Shown here piece by piece: positions 53,320-62,877 of a stretch of DNA of 64,000 bases; positions within the stretch are counted from its first letter, which is position 1; each line of letters starts with the position of its first letter. The notes beneath the pieces were generated by a model, which saw only the letters and a program-made list of their open reading frames with translations, ran no database searches and was not told where the DNA came from. A program made the translations under genes and the position numbers. Source of the stretch: an uncultured Algibacter sp. (GTDB lineage Bacteria; Bacteroidota; Bacteroidia; Flavobacteriales; Flavobacteriaceae); the NCBI GenBank assembly GCA_947499935.1, contig CANMQH010000007.1:1-64000 (forward strand), read 5' to 3'.

Positions 53320-54645
53320 CTATTTCTTCATCGAAACATGTACATGGCTATTATCTTCATAAAAAACCCAATCAAAACCCGCCAATACAGCCAAACCTGC
53401 CAGTCGTCCTAGTTTAGTACTATCTCTATCACTGGTTGTAATATCTGCCCCTCTACCCTCGTAATGGATACTATGCGAAGCATGTTCATTATCCTCATCC
53501 CAAGCTTCTGTAACACGAAGTTTAATATGGGTACCCCATTCTTCAATAACAAGATCTGCCAACCTATTCATTTTCTGACTTAATTTATCAGTCATATAGC
53601 GATCAGCACCTGTTCCTTCTTCATCTTTAAAAATAATGTTTTCATTTTCATTTTTAACAAGGGTCGCAAACTCAGGAGTACCTCTTACAATTTTTTTAAA
53701 TATTCTACCAACCACATCATATTCTTTCTCGTTGGGTACATGCTGTCTGAGCCTTAATACTTTTTTCTCCAAAGCACCTGCATAATCCTTTAACCCTTGA
53801 GATGATGTTAAATTTGAAGCTCTAAATACCCAGTGCCATGGCTCGTTAATACTAGTTTCTTGATAAAAACCATAGGTGTTAGCATGATCAACCAACCAAG
53901 ACCAAAGCCAACTAGCTTTCCATTTTGTTATCCATGATGCTAAAGAGCTATTTCGTATATATTCGCCATTTTCTGTGTTTCTTATATCTACAGCAAGGCC
54001 ATTATTATGATTGCTAAAACCTGGTGTGGAAATTCTAGATATTACATATTTTGCTAAATATTGTGCTGCCTTATCGCCATATTCACCTCCTTCTAAAGAT
54101 TGTCTATGTGTACGTGTTTGATTATAATAATTAGGAAAATAATCCATCCACAAATTAAACTGATGCTCAGGCGACCTATAAGCGCTATTAAGACTTATTT
54201 GTACATTAACACCATTAGCTACAATAGCCGCTCTGGCAGCTTCTAAAAGTTCTTTAAATTTTGGAACAGCAGCTTTTCTGAGTTTATAATTGCCTGTAAC
54301 AGTATCTAATTCACTATTTGAAAGTTCTGGATATGCTGTTCCTCGTCGTGAATAGCGTGTATAATTTATATCGTATACAGTTTGCATAAATGTTAATTGT
54401 TCTGGCGTGGCACCAGACCATTCTACACGACCATCGCCTAGCGAGCGCTGTATACTATATTCCTTCTCATGTATTTCAGCAACTTTAGGTGACAAATAAT
54501 TAAAAGAAGTCGTCCTATCTTGATTTGATAAGTTCGACAAGCCTAAAGAGGGTATGCTTCTCTTTCTAGTTATTACTCTTGGTGTATTATTTCGATAAGC
54601 TTTAGCTCCCGAAAACCGATTAATATTTGAATACCTTAACATCAT
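53320..54645 (-). CDS. VanY-type M15 peptidase fused to a Hedgehog-like domain
   Basis: This 441-residue protein has two zinc-peptidase domains. The first (about 125-275) is M15B D,D-carboxypeptidase-like: [10 protein letters not shown] gives His213 and Asp220, and EPWHW gives Glu268 and His271. The second (about 330-441) matches the animal Hedgehog N-terminal domain: [42 protein letters not shown] and [17 protein letters not shown]. Zinc ligands His394, Asp401 and His436, catalytic Glu430, and calcium-site acids Glu342/343, Asp348, Glu380, Asp383 and Asp385 are all present. No signal peptide is evident. It is the last gene of the minus-strand locus, after the lysozyme gene. A peptidoglycan peptidase role is inferred. 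Confidence 0.9.
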   Translation of the reverse strand: MMLRYSNINRFSGAKAYRNNTPRVITRKRSIPSLGLSNLSNQDRTTSFNYLSPKVAEIHEKEYSIQRSLGDGRVEWSGATPEQLTFMQTVYDINYTRYSRRGTAYPELSNSELDTVTGNYKLRKAAVPKFKELLEAARAAIVANGVNVQISLNSAYRSPEHQFNLWMDYFPNYYNQTRTHRQSLEGGEYGDKAAQYLAKYVISRISTPGFSNHNNGLAVDIRNTENGEYIRNSSLASWITKWKASWLWSWLVDHANTYGFYQETSINEPWHWVFRASNLTSSQGLKDYAGALEKKVLRLRQHVPNEKEYDVVGRIFKKIVRGTPEFATLVKNENENIIFKDEEGTGADRYMTDKLSQKMNRLADLVIEEWGTHIKLRVTEAWDEDNEHASHSIHYEGRGADITTSDRDSTKLGRLAGLAVLAGFDWVFYEDNSHVHVSMKK

Positions 54646-54742
54646 TTTTTGATTTTTTTTAATTGACCTCTCCCATTACATAAAAAAGCAACGCTATCAA
54701 CCCCTATAGAAAACCTTCTTTTAGAATTGAAGTATTTTTAAA

Positions 54743-55417
54743 TTAGTGTGTCGCATCATAAATATTTTCTTTAAACATTTTAATTTCCGCTCGTCTTCGT
54801 TTTACCAAACCAGAAACACCACCATTGGTAACATCTCCCATTTCATCTGCTCCTTGATTATACTTTCCTGCATTGATGTGTGTCTTTATTTTAGTTTCTC
54901 CACGTCCAGCTCCTCCAATATTTAGAAAATTTGCCCCTGTATTAAATAACAAACTCACTAAAGCATCAAACTCATTTTGACTTAATGGTACCGTTATATC
55001 TCTTTTTACAGCATTCTCGAAAGTTACAAGACGTGTTTTAAAAAGCCGATTAGCCTCTGCTTCTGTGATACCATTTTTAAACGCATCAGGAATCGTTATG
55101 TTTTCACATCTATCCTTAACTATTAAATGCCCATAGCCAATGGTACAATAACCTTCGGAATCGTTATATACGTTTGGTTTAAATTTTTCCCACGCTTTAA
55201 TAAAATCTATCCCTTTAGTACTTGTTTTATATTTTGCAATATCAGTTCTATACCCATTAGCGCTAGCCGAATGCACCATTAAGCTTGGCACAAACATATT
55301 GAGCGACTTAGCTTTGTATACTGGCTTCTTTTTAGTGATACCATTGCTAGACGTGCTAACAAAATTTAGCCGACCAGATGCTCTATTATCAAATAATTTA
55401 TAAAATCTATTAGCCAT
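54743..55417 (-). CDS. T4-type lysozyme (GH24)
   Basis: A 224-residue protein. From residue 64 it matches phage lysozymes: [20 protein letters not shown] then GYCTIGYGH. Catalytic residues in T4 spacing are Glu77, Asp86 and Thr92. The core [20 protein letters not shown] is also typical. The first 60 residues are a non-secretory, basic extension of unknown role. GH24 enzymes cut the glycan of peptidoglycan, usually for phage entry or lysis or tail-associated delivery. The ATG overlaps the preceding gene by 8 nt. Confidence 0.92.
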   Translation of the reverse strand: MANRFYKLFDNRASGRLNFVSTSSNGITKKKPVYKAKSLNMFVPSLMVHSASANGYRTDIAKYKTSTKGIDFIKAWEKFKPNVYNDSEGYCTIGYGHLIVKDRCENITIPDAFKNGITEAEANRLFKTRLVTFENAVKRDITVPLSQNEFDALVSLLFNTGANFLNIGGAGRGETKIKTHINAGKYNQGADEMGDVTNGGVSGLVKRRRAEIKMFKENIYDATH

Positions 55418-56033
55418 TTTCTATAGTGCCATCTCCAAATAATTTAAATCGTTTTATTTGATGTATATCACTTCCTATGGTTCTGCTAAATTTATAATTA
55501 AACGTCACCTCAACCATAGACATCAATTGTCCTCCGTTATTTGACGTATAATTATTACGACTTGGAAGTAATTTGGTAGAAACCACCAATCCAAAACCAG
55601 GTGGATCATCTGAAGCTACAAGATCCATATCTATATCGGCCACACCGTGTCCGTTATATTTATATCGCAGCTCAATGGTTGCAGAAGTATCTATACCAAA
55701 GCCATTTTCTATCATGCCTTTTACACGTTTTGTTTTGGTTCTCCAAATACCTGTATTGTATGTCGGCTTATCATCATTAGGGAATTTCTCGCCTTCTAAT
55801 TTTGATAATTGAGCATCTATATCTCCACCAGAATTTGCAGCAATAAATTCAATAACTTTCCAACCTACACCAATAACCGCTGCTGCTACCGCAGGAGCTA
55901 CCTTTTGTTTAGAATATTTGGACTTTGCTTTAGATATAAACCCTTGTTTTTTCTTTTTTACTAGGGCATTAGGATGTTGTCCTGAAAACATCTTTAGCTC
56001 TTCTTCTAGAAATAAAAATCTGTTATTATTCAT
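55410..56033 (-). CDS. Uncharacterised protein with KVAPA hydrophobic motif
   Basis: A 207-residue protein with a charged N-terminus, a hydrophobic stretch [20 protein letters not shown] (about 41-60) and a beta-rich second half ([35 protein letters not shown]). The SKxKVAPA stretch recurs in the 738-residue protein of the same locus. The second half resembles a lipocalin- or jelly-roll-like sheet but was not recognised. The gene overlaps the lysozyme gene by 8 nt. Confidence 0.5.
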   Translation of the reverse strand: MNNNRFLFLEEELKMFSGQHPNALVKKKKQGFISKAKSKYSKQKVAPAVAAAVIGVGWKVIEFIAANSGGDIDAQLSKLEGEKFPNDDKPTYNTGIWRTKTKRVKGMIENGFGIDTSATIELRYKYNGHGVADIDMDLVASDDPPGFGLVVSTKLLPSRNNYTSNNGGQLMSMVEVTFNYKFSRTIGSDIHQIKRFKLFGDGTIENG

Positions 56034-56046
56034 AATGCTTTATTTA

Positions 56047-57441
56047 TTATGTGATTACATGTATTGTTCCTTGTAATTCGCAGTGCGGATTGGTATTATT
56101 CGCAAAGAAGAATGTTAAATAATAATTACCTGAAGGTAAACCCGACCATGTTTGTGTATCCGATGTACCGATTCTAAATAATTTTGTTCCTTTCTGATCA
56201 TCGATACCCCAATTGATTTCTTGAGTTAGATAGACATTAAGATGTGACAAATCTGAACAGCCTTCAGGTACCCAATTAGAATCTATAGTAACCGCTACTG
56301 TTCCACCTGTAGCACTAAACACTCTACTTTTTAAATAGCGATGTTTAATACTTATCGTACTATTAAAACTAGATTGCTCAGATAATTTAATCTGTTTTGA
56401 TGTCTCAGCTGGAGTTTGAGGGGGTGCTTCTGTTTTTAATTTGTGTGAATCCTTTAAAACAAACGCATCCTCTGCATAATCTTGATGTGTTTTAGATTGC
56501 TCTGATGATAACGCATTTAACGTATTAATATCCTCTAAAAAATCTTCGGTTAGTATTTTATCTTTATCCTCATTGTTACTTGTATATGCTGGCTTTTCTT
56601 TGTCTTCTTCTTTATCATCTTGTAATAGATTTTGGATTTTTTGAGTGAAATCCTCATTGGTTTCTTCTTCAAGGCTATCTAACTTTTTATTCATGGCAAT
56701 AGCACCAAAATCGTAAGTATTAGCCATTTGCATACTTTGTGCTATTTGGTCAAAAATAGCATGTCTATCGTTTAATTTATTTTTAAAAGCTTCGTCAGAT
56801 TCATTGGTAATACCCTGGTCTTTATTTTTTTCAGTTTCTGAAGAATTATTTTGTTCTCGTTGCTTGTCCTTTGGTTGTTTTTGTTCCATAATAGAACGCA
56901 AATCGTCTTCAAATCTTTGGTCTTCTAATTTATTTATCTCATCAAGGTTTGGAAGGTCTTGAGATGGGTTTTCATTATTTTGAGTATCTTGATTTGGTGT
57001 AACTGTTTCTAAAGATTTAGCCGTTATGAGTGTTTCTTCTTTATGGTTATGCTTTTTTAAATGTTCATCTTCTGCCTCAAAATAATTATTAGCATCACTA
57101 TATGGTTCTATACTTTTAGTTGTTGCATGTGTTTCACTTAATATAATGGCGTCTTCAATAGGGTTATTTATTCCATGCTGATGTGGTTTGTTAATAGTAC
57201 TATGGTCTTCAACTTGACTGTTTTCAATAACCTTATGATCTAAACACAAGCTTTCTGGTAGGCTTAATGATATAGGCTGATTATCATCATAATGCGAAAC
57301 CACGATAGTTTTTTTATTTTCTGAAGCCTTTTTAGGTGCCTGTATAGATTCCTTATTCTTTTCAGCTAATAAAGGGGTGTTATTTATACTTGAACGTTTA
57401 GCATCCAAACTTTTTACAAAACTTTTATATGATCGTCTCAT
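56047..57441 (-). CDS. Protein with long disordered region and C-terminal beta-sandwich
   Basis: In this 464-residue product, residues 1-370 are charged, Asn/Gln/Glu-rich and low in hydrophobic content, hence disordered or coiled. The C-terminal 100 residues (RVFSATGGTVAVTIDSNWVP, GNYYLTFFFANN) form a compact beta-sandwich, possibly a binding or sorting module. No signal peptide. It is encoded between the unknown 207- and 247-residue genes and is probably a linker or tether in the assembly. Confidence 0.5.
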   Translation of the reverse strand: MRRSYKSFVKSLDAKRSSINNTPLLAEKNKESIQAPKKASENKKTIVVSHYDDNQPISLSLPESLCLDHKVIENSQVEDHSTINKPHQHGINNPIEDAIILSETHATTKSIEPYSDANNYFEAEDEHLKKHNHKEETLITAKSLETVTPNQDTQNNENPSQDLPNLDEINKLEDQRFEDDLRSIMEQKQPKDKQREQNNSSETEKNKDQGITNESDEAFKNKLNDRHAIFDQIAQSMQMANTYDFGAIAMNKKLDSLEEETNEDFTQKIQNLLQDDKEEDKEKPAYTSNNEDKDKILTEDFLEDINTLNALSSEQSKTHQDYAEDAFVLKDSHKLKTEAPPQTPAETSKQIKLSEQSSFNSTISIKHRYLKSRVFSATGGTVAVTIDSNWVPEGCSDLSHLNVYLTQEINWGIDDQKGTKLFRIGTSDTQTWSGLPSGNYYLTFFFANNTNPHCELQGTIHVIT

Positions 57442-57448
57442 AAGTTTA

Positions 57449-58192
57449 TTAATTTTTGTGATCTAATTTCATTTTAAATACGGTGTACGGATCCGATATC
57501 ACAATAAGCTCATTATCTTTATCCTTAACGGTATCTTTATTAATTTGTAGCTTAAGATTGCTTTTAGAAGCTGATATAAGCTCTACCATTTCTCCATTAA
57601 ATACAGCTACAGGTTTATACTTTTCATCCAACATTAAATTATCGCCTTCTACTTGTATTGTAGATGCACTTCTACTAATATTAAAATTTACATTACCCAC
57701 TTTAGGTGGATTTTCGGTACGTCGTGCCTTATTTAAAAGATTTGCCAGTTTACCGTAATCTACTTTCTTGTTACTAACCTTTAGTAGATCGACATTTTTT
57801 TTCTGTATTTTATCTAAATCATTTACAGAGGTTACACCAATTTTACGTAACGTATTTTTTGTATCAGTATCAATTTCATCAATTAAATCTATAGAGACAT
57901 CTTGGGCTGTATTGGGCTCATTTGTTGTCTTTCTAATTTGTTGATCCGTTATAGACCCCAATTGAATGGCAATTTTAGAAGCGCCTTCTTGTCCGGGTTG
58001 TGCCGTAATAAATTGCACATTATCGCCATCAAAACTTGGAAATAATTGCATTTCTAGATTAACATCTTTTACAGCATAGGTCAAGGGTTTATTAATGGCT
58101 TTAATGGCAAGGGTTTCTCTTGCCTTATCCAACTCAACAATTAATGAATCTAAAAACGATTCTAAATTCCATGATCTATTTGCTACAGCCAT
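57449..58192 (-). CDS. Uncharacterised protein with HhH-like and IPT-like segments
   Basis: A 247-residue protein. Residues 1-95 hold strand pairs (VKDVNLEMQLFPSFDGDNVQ; SKIAIQLGSI). A middle helical region reads DTKNTLRKIGVTSVNDLDKI, like the DUF4332/helix-hairpin-helix pattern seen also in the 365-residue protein. The last 80 residues (ISRSASTIQVEGDNLMLDEK; LKLQINKDTVKD) look like an Ig/IPT-type domain. The function is unknown. The next gene upstream ends 1 nt before it begins. Confidence 0.5.
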   Translation of the reverse strand: MAVANRSWNLESFLDSLIVELDKARETLAIKAINKPLTYAVKDVNLEMQLFPSFDGDNVQFITAQPGQEGASKIAIQLGSITDQQIRKTTNEPNTAQDVSIDLIDEIDTDTKNTLRKIGVTSVNDLDKIQKKNVDLLKVSNKKVDYGKLANLLNKARRTENPPKVGNVNFNISRSASTIQVEGDNLMLDEKYKPVAVFNGEMVELISASKSNLKLQINKDTVKDKDNELIVISDPYTVFKMKLDHKN

Positions 58193-58471
58193 TTAGTTGT
58201 TTTCTTCTAATTCAAAATTTATTTTAATGTTATGAAACACAGGCATAAATGACGTTTCTAAATAATACATAGGCGGAATAGTACCTATACTAACTGCACC
58301 GTCAAGATCTACTTCTATACTTAATTGACAAGCAGTCTCTGTTGTTATTTTTTCTACTTGCATAGCTACTACTTGATGGTCTATACGCTTATCCATATAA
58401 CTATCTATAGAAGCTAACTCTTCTATAAATTCGTTAAACTCAATAAAATCTTCATTTATATAATCACTCAT
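58193..58471 (-). CDS. Small beta-rich protein of the locus
   Basis: A 92-residue acidic protein with SIEVDLDGAVSIGTIPPMYY and FHNIKINFELEENN strands, which resemble the N-terminal strands of the 247-residue neighbour. It overlaps the 49-residue ORF upstream by 8 nt and ends 1 nt before the 247-residue gene begins, indicating strict translational coupling. No family was recognised. Confidence 0.5.
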   Translation of the reverse strand: MSDYINEDFIEFNEFIEELASIDSYMDKRIDHQVVAMQVEKITTETACQLSIEVDLDGAVSIGTIPPMYYLETSFMPVFHNIKINFELEENN

Positions 58472-58613
58472 AACTATTTTTGTTTTCTTCTAAAATTACC
58501 GGCATGAGTCTTACTTTTTTATCAAAAAGTATTTTTTGTCCGTCTATATAAACAGCCTCAATCTCTAAGGTTGTAGAAGACATTTTTGATAAATCTGGTA
58601 GTGTGTTTTCCAT
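58464..58613 (-). CDS. 49-residue ORF inside the locus
   Basis: An ATG at 58613-58611 opens a frame MENTLPDLSKMSSTTLEIEA to NKNSYE, ending at TGA 58466-58464. It overlaps the start of the following 92-residue gene by 8 nt (ATGAGTGA) and begins 2 nt after the 738-residue gene, so it is packed like the neighbouring genes and is likely real. A strand-rich composition (LEIEAVYIDGQKILFDKKVR) is seen. Confidence 0.55.
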   Translation of the reverse strand: MENTLPDLSKMSSTTLEIEAVYIDGQKILFDKKVRLMPVILEENKNSYE

Positions 58614-58615
58614 AA

Positions 58616-60832
58616 TTAGCGTTCAGATTTTGTTCCTATAAAATGTATGGTTTCTGGTATAGCAATAGTATGCTCTTGAGGCATCATTGCTATAACTTGC
58701 CCGTAATCGTCTATCTTTTCTACTCTAGACACATTTAACTTACGAAGCGTAAATTCTGGATAACCCCAAAGTGTTGCTGTGTCTCCTTCTCGCCCTTTCA
58801 TCTCTACACGGTGTCTTGCAGATAATGAAAACGATGTTTTTGCATCACTACGTTTTAAAATACTGAGTAATTCGGCATCTAAAGGAGCTTGATTTAAAAG
58901 TTGTAATACATGGTTTATAGCCTCAAAACTTAATTCGTAACCACTTTTAAGACGCGCATGAATACGTCTGCGTTTAGGATGCTCTGTATCTTCATTTATG
59001 TTATCTGAAACATCCATGGTTCTAGTTTCAAGCTTAGATACACCGTTTTCTTTTGTATTTAATGCCATAATGTATTGCACATCGAATGTAGCTTCCCATC
59101 TTGGACTGTTTGAATAGCCTCCACTCCAGATTTTATGCCAAAATTTTCTATGTATATTAATATCATTAAATGGTATAGCTTTGCTGGTAGGCTCGCCTAT
59201 TCTATCATAAATAATATCTTTTATAAAATGGATGTATTGATTTTTTAAAACACCTATGTTCTTTCCAGATTTAGATTTCCATATGTAAGAAATTTCTAAT
59301 TTAAACTCTTTGTTACATGGAATACTTTCACTTTCCTTTTCTGAAATAAAAGCTTCATTAATATCTTTAGATAAATCAACATCTATTAGTTTAATCGTTT
59401 TTCTAAAAACAAGATGCATTGTTTCTGCATCTTTAATAAGAATTTGAATGACTGATTTTGGAATACTCTTATTTAAACGCTCTCCAACATCGGTTGTAAT
59501 GCTAAAGGGTAATAAAACTTGATTATTTTTGGTATAAAGCACTCTATTCTTATTTTTAAAGAATACAGTTTTTGTTCCTATAAAGTTTAGATTAAGATCT
59601 TTAACAAGGTTATATTGAATAAGGTCATCTTTATAAATGGTACGAGAAATACTCATACCTTGCATTAATTTACTAATATCATCTGCTGAATCCACACCAG
59701 GGTTTATAGCTTCTAGATGTTTTATTTCTTGTTCGTCCATTTTTAAAACAGCATCTCCAATAGCTTTAAATAACTTTACTGGTTGGTTACCCACCGCTTC
59801 TATAAGTTCTGGATTTAATGCTTTTTCTATGACAGGCATTAGTGCGGGTATGGCCGCCAATAATGCTGGAGCAACTTTTGCTTTAGAGAAATTAGGTGCA
59901 TTATTATAGTTTGAAGATGATTTTGAAACATGTTGATAATCTAATGTTTTTGTTTCATGTTCCGTAGATAAAACCGCATCTTTAATAGCTAGGAATAATT
60001 TTTGAGGATTATCTCCAACAGCCTCCACAGCTTCTAGTGTTAAAATTTTTTCTAATATTGGTTGCAAGCCTAAGAGTGTTTCGGGCACCATATTATAAGA
60101 TCGACTTAATGATTGCGCAGTAGCTTGTCCTTCTGTTTGGTTTGATGTTGGAACCTCTGCATTTTGCCCCGTTATATTTGATATGGTTTGGAGTACTTCT
60201 AAAACTTTATTGGTAATATCTGTAGATTGCTGGTTTTGTGTATTATTGTTTGTTCCTCCGCTATTTAAATTCCCCAATAAGCTTCCTAAAACTGGTGCTG
60301 CTTGTTGTAATAAGCTAGGTAATGCTCCCACAAGTGCGCTCCAAAACATCACTTTGCTTAATGGTGGCTCACCATAGCTTAAGGCTTTATTTTTTAATGG
60401 AATCGTTTGCATGATATTATTTTTTTTTACACTTAATTTTTGTTCTGTTTTTAATGATAGACTGATACCTGCAAAATTTGAGTTATGAGTTCTAACGGGC
60501 ATTAACCTAAGAACCTTAGAAACTGTTGGCGCCTTATTTTTGACATCATTAAAGCTATATAATTGAACATATTTAATACCTTCTGTTATGACTTTCTTAG
60601 GGATTTTTAAAGGGAAACTACTTGTTACACGATGTAAAGCTTCATTTACCTTAAATAACTTTGACGCTGTTTTATTTCCAGATAAGACTTGTATTATATC
60701 ATTATCACCGACACGTAGCTTTAAGCGTTCTTCACCTAAAACATATCTAAAAAACTTAGCTGTTCCTGTATCTACATGAAACACATAATGGTCGTTTTCA
60801 TAACCTTTATACCTTAAATATGCCAGTGCCAT
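58616..60832 (-). CDS. Large protein with tandem repeat and hydrophobic segments
   Basis: The 738-residue protein carries three hydrophobic stretches: VMFWSALVGALPSLLQQAAP (about 160-180), and two related 80-residue repeats around LEAVEAVGDNPQKLFLAIKD and LNPELIEAVGNQPVKLFKAI (about 260-380). The second repeat begins KAKVAPALLAAIPALMPVIE. The C-terminal 300 residues are beta-rich (RRIHARLKSGYELSFEAINH; DTATLWGYPEFTLRKLNVS). I recognise no family. It may be a membrane-inserting or structural component of the locus. It has no signal peptide. Confidence 0.5.
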   Translation of the reverse strand: MALAYLRYKGYENDHYVFHVDTGTAKFFRYVLGEERLKLRVGDNDIIQVLSGNKTASKLFKVNEALHRVTSSFPLKIPKKVITEGIKYVQLYSFNDVKNKAPTVSKVLRLMPVRTHNSNFAGISLSLKTEQKLSVKKNNIMQTIPLKNKALSYGEPPLSKVMFWSALVGALPSLLQQAAPVLGSLLGNLNSGGTNNNTQNQQSTDITNKVLEVLQTISNITGQNAEVPTSNQTEGQATAQSLSRSYNMVPETLLGLQPILEKILTLEAVEAVGDNPQKLFLAIKDAVLSTEHETKTLDYQHVSKSSSNYNNAPNFSKAKVAPALLAAIPALMPVIEKALNPELIEAVGNQPVKLFKAIGDAVLKMDEQEIKHLEAINPGVDSADDISKLMQGMSISRTIYKDDLIQYNLVKDLNLNFIGTKTVFFKNKNRVLYTKNNQVLLPFSITTDVGERLNKSIPKSVIQILIKDAETMHLVFRKTIKLIDVDLSKDINEAFISEKESESIPCNKEFKLEISYIWKSKSGKNIGVLKNQYIHFIKDIIYDRIGEPTSKAIPFNDINIHRKFWHKIWSGGYSNSPRWEATFDVQYIMALNTKENGVSKLETRTMDVSDNINEDTEHPKRRRIHARLKSGYELSFEAINHVLQLLNQAPLDAELLSILKRSDAKTSFSLSARHRVEMKGREGDTATLWGYPEFTLRKLNVSRVEKIDDYGQVIAMMPQEHTIAIPETIHFIGTKSER

Positions 60833-60843
60833 ACATTATGTTA

Positions 60844-61854
60844 TTAACCTCCTGATGGTAAAGCGGCTTGTTTTTCTTTCTCTGATGGCGCTCCATACAT
60901 GGTTGCAAAATTGTCTAACTTAAAATAGTCTGTTTTAAATTCGATTTTTACAAACCCTCTTAATTTAGCTTTAAGCTCATCTTCGGTATTACTTTTTGCG
61001 CTCGACACACTAAATTTTGTAGTTTGATTACTGTTTGTTTTGCCATAGCTAGCATTCCCAACGAGTTTAGACAAAAACCCAGTGCCAGCACGCTTAGATG
61101 TACCCGATGATGATGCAGATTTTTCTAGCGCCTTATCTTTTTTCTCTCCGGTACGTTTGCCTTTAAATTCAAAATTTACTTCAGCTTCAACAACCCCTTT
61201 TTCAACTACTAATTTTGATGTCCCAGCCGCTACCATATCTCTAAGTATGGCGCGTTGTTCTTGTGCCATTTTTATTTTGGCATCCATAATATGTGCCTTA
61301 ACTTGATTATCACCAAGATCTACGGTTTCTCCATTGGGATTTCCTAATTGCATGGTTTCATTACCGTCTCCATCTTCTTCCATGATAACCCCAAACTCAT
61401 CAGACTTGTTTTCTGCTAAATATGCAAATGCAGCAGTATCGTCTATAGACTTTATAAATTTTGACAATTCTGATGTCGCAGCTTTCATCAAGGCAATATA
61501 ATCTTGTGTTTGCTCATGCATAACATTAAGATTTGCATCGAAAACAGATTTTAACAAATCCTTTACAAACAAAGGGAAATCTACCGTATCTACAAGATCT
61601 TCAAAAGCATCTACACCATCTTCAAATCCTTTTTCATGGCGCTTATCATTAATGTCATCTGAGGCTTTTTTTGCCTTAGATAATTGTCCGCCATTTGCCC
61701 CATTATTTCTAAGGGCTTCTATTTGATCTTCAACAACACTGATATACATTTTCTTTTGATCATCAACACTCATGTGCTTAAAAGCCTCATTACCTGCCAA
61801 TATATCTCGAGCACGATTTCGTGCCATATCTTTTATTTTATTCGGGTCGTTCAT
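60844..61854 (-). CDS. Uncharacterised, largely helical protein
   Basis: This 336-residue protein is mostly helical and charged in its first 220 residues (RNRARDILAGNEAFKHMSVD; DFPLFVKDLLKSVFDANLNV), then has a basic, Ser/Gly-rich linker and a short beta segment (GFVKIEFKTDYFKLDNF). It is encoded 22 nt beyond the 328-residue gene and 11 nt before the 738-residue gene. It looks like an assembly or structural protein. No family was identified. Confidence 0.5.
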   Translation of the reverse strand: MNDPNKIKDMARNRARDILAGNEAFKHMSVDDQKKMYISVVEDQIEALRNNGANGGQLSKAKKASDDINDKRHEKGFEDGVDAFEDLVDTVDFPLFVKDLLKSVFDANLNVMHEQTQDYIALMKAATSELSKFIKSIDDTAAFAYLAENKSDEFGVIMEEDGDGNETMQLGNPNGETVDLGDNQVKAHIMDAKIKMAQEQRAILRDMVAAGTSKLVVEKGVVEAEVNFEFKGKRTGEKKDKALEKSASSSGTSKRAGTGFLSKLVGNASYGKTNSNQTTKFSVSSAKSNTEDELKAKLRGFVKIEFKTDYFKLDNFATMYGAPSEKEKQAALPSGG

Positions 61855-61876
61855 AATGTAATCTTTGTTTTATGGA

Positions 61877-62863
61877 TTAAAAGTCCCAGTTATCTTCTGC
61901 TGCTTGAAGTTCGTCCATATCGCCTTGATAATCATCGCTTCCGCTATTATCATGGCTACTTCCTCCTTGTAATTGGTTTTGAGCAATTATAAAGGCTTCT
62001 ACATTTTTAACCATGGCTTGAAATTGATCTTCGCTAAACGTTGCTTGATTGTATAGAGCAATATCTAAAATAATGTTTCGTGCCGCATCGGCTATTGTTC
62101 TTAATGCCGACGTATTTGGGTAATAATTAAATTCTTCGGCACTAACGCTTTCAACAATATTCCATAAATCTCTAGATACACCATGACCTAATTGATCCCT
62201 CAATTCTTCAGCATTTATAATACCAATAGCATCTTCTAGATGTGCATACATTTCTGGAACAAATATTTTTACCATACCTGATGCTGCTCTAGATAAATTA
62301 TGCTGTAAATCTGTAACGACTTGGTTAATACCTGTTTTAGAAACACGTAATGGGTCTTCGGCATCCTCATATTTGTCTATATATTTAATAACTTCTCCCA
62401 TGTAAGTTTCCCAAAGTGGTAAGAATCCTTCATTGGTAACCATATCTGATATGGTATTGCCATTACCAATATTAAAGACTTGTTTATACCACATAGAACG
62501 CTCATCAAAAGATGTACGATTATCGCGCAACTGCATATAGTTATATAATCGTGTTGCTGTTGTTGTAGACTCTACATCTACTCTACCCATGGTAACGTAC
62601 TTAAGAATGGTATCTGCGACTCCAAAAATATTCATTTCATCACCAAGAATCATAATGGCATATAATGACGCTGCATTTTGAATATTAACCATGTTAATAG
62701 TACCACCTGGTAAATTAAGCGGATCTAAAAATTGAAACGAGTTAACATGATCAAAATCATTAACCTCGTCATAATACACATTTTTAACTGGGTCTCTGGT
62801 GACATTTCCAGAGCTTTCAAGAACCTCACTTAGTGTATGCCATAAAATTGCATCTGTACTCAT
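61877..62863 (-). CDS. Uncharacterised helical protein
   Basis: A 328-residue, mainly helical acidic protein (LNLPGGTINMVNIQNAASLY; YAHLEDAIGIINAEELRDQL) with a disordered Ser/Asp-rich C-terminus. There is no signal peptide and no known motif. It follows the 365-residue gene by 14 nt and likely works with it. It may be a structural subunit. Confidence 0.5.
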   Translation of the reverse strand: MSTDAILWHTLSEVLESSGNVTRDPVKNVYYDEVNDFDHVNSFQFLDPLNLPGGTINMVNIQNAASLYAIMILGDEMNIFGVADTILKYVTMGRVDVESTTTATRLYNYMQLRDNRTSFDERSMWYKQVFNIGNGNTISDMVTNEGFLPLWETYMGEVIKYIDKYEDAEDPLRVSKTGINQVVTDLQHNLSRAASGMVKIFVPEMYAHLEDAIGIINAEELRDQLGHGVSRDLWNIVESVSAEEFNYYPNTSALRTIADAARNIILDIALYNQATFSEDQFQAMVKNVEAFIIAQNQLQGGSSHDNSGSDDYQGDMDELQAAEDNWDF

Positions 62864-62877
62864 AATATTGTCTTTTA

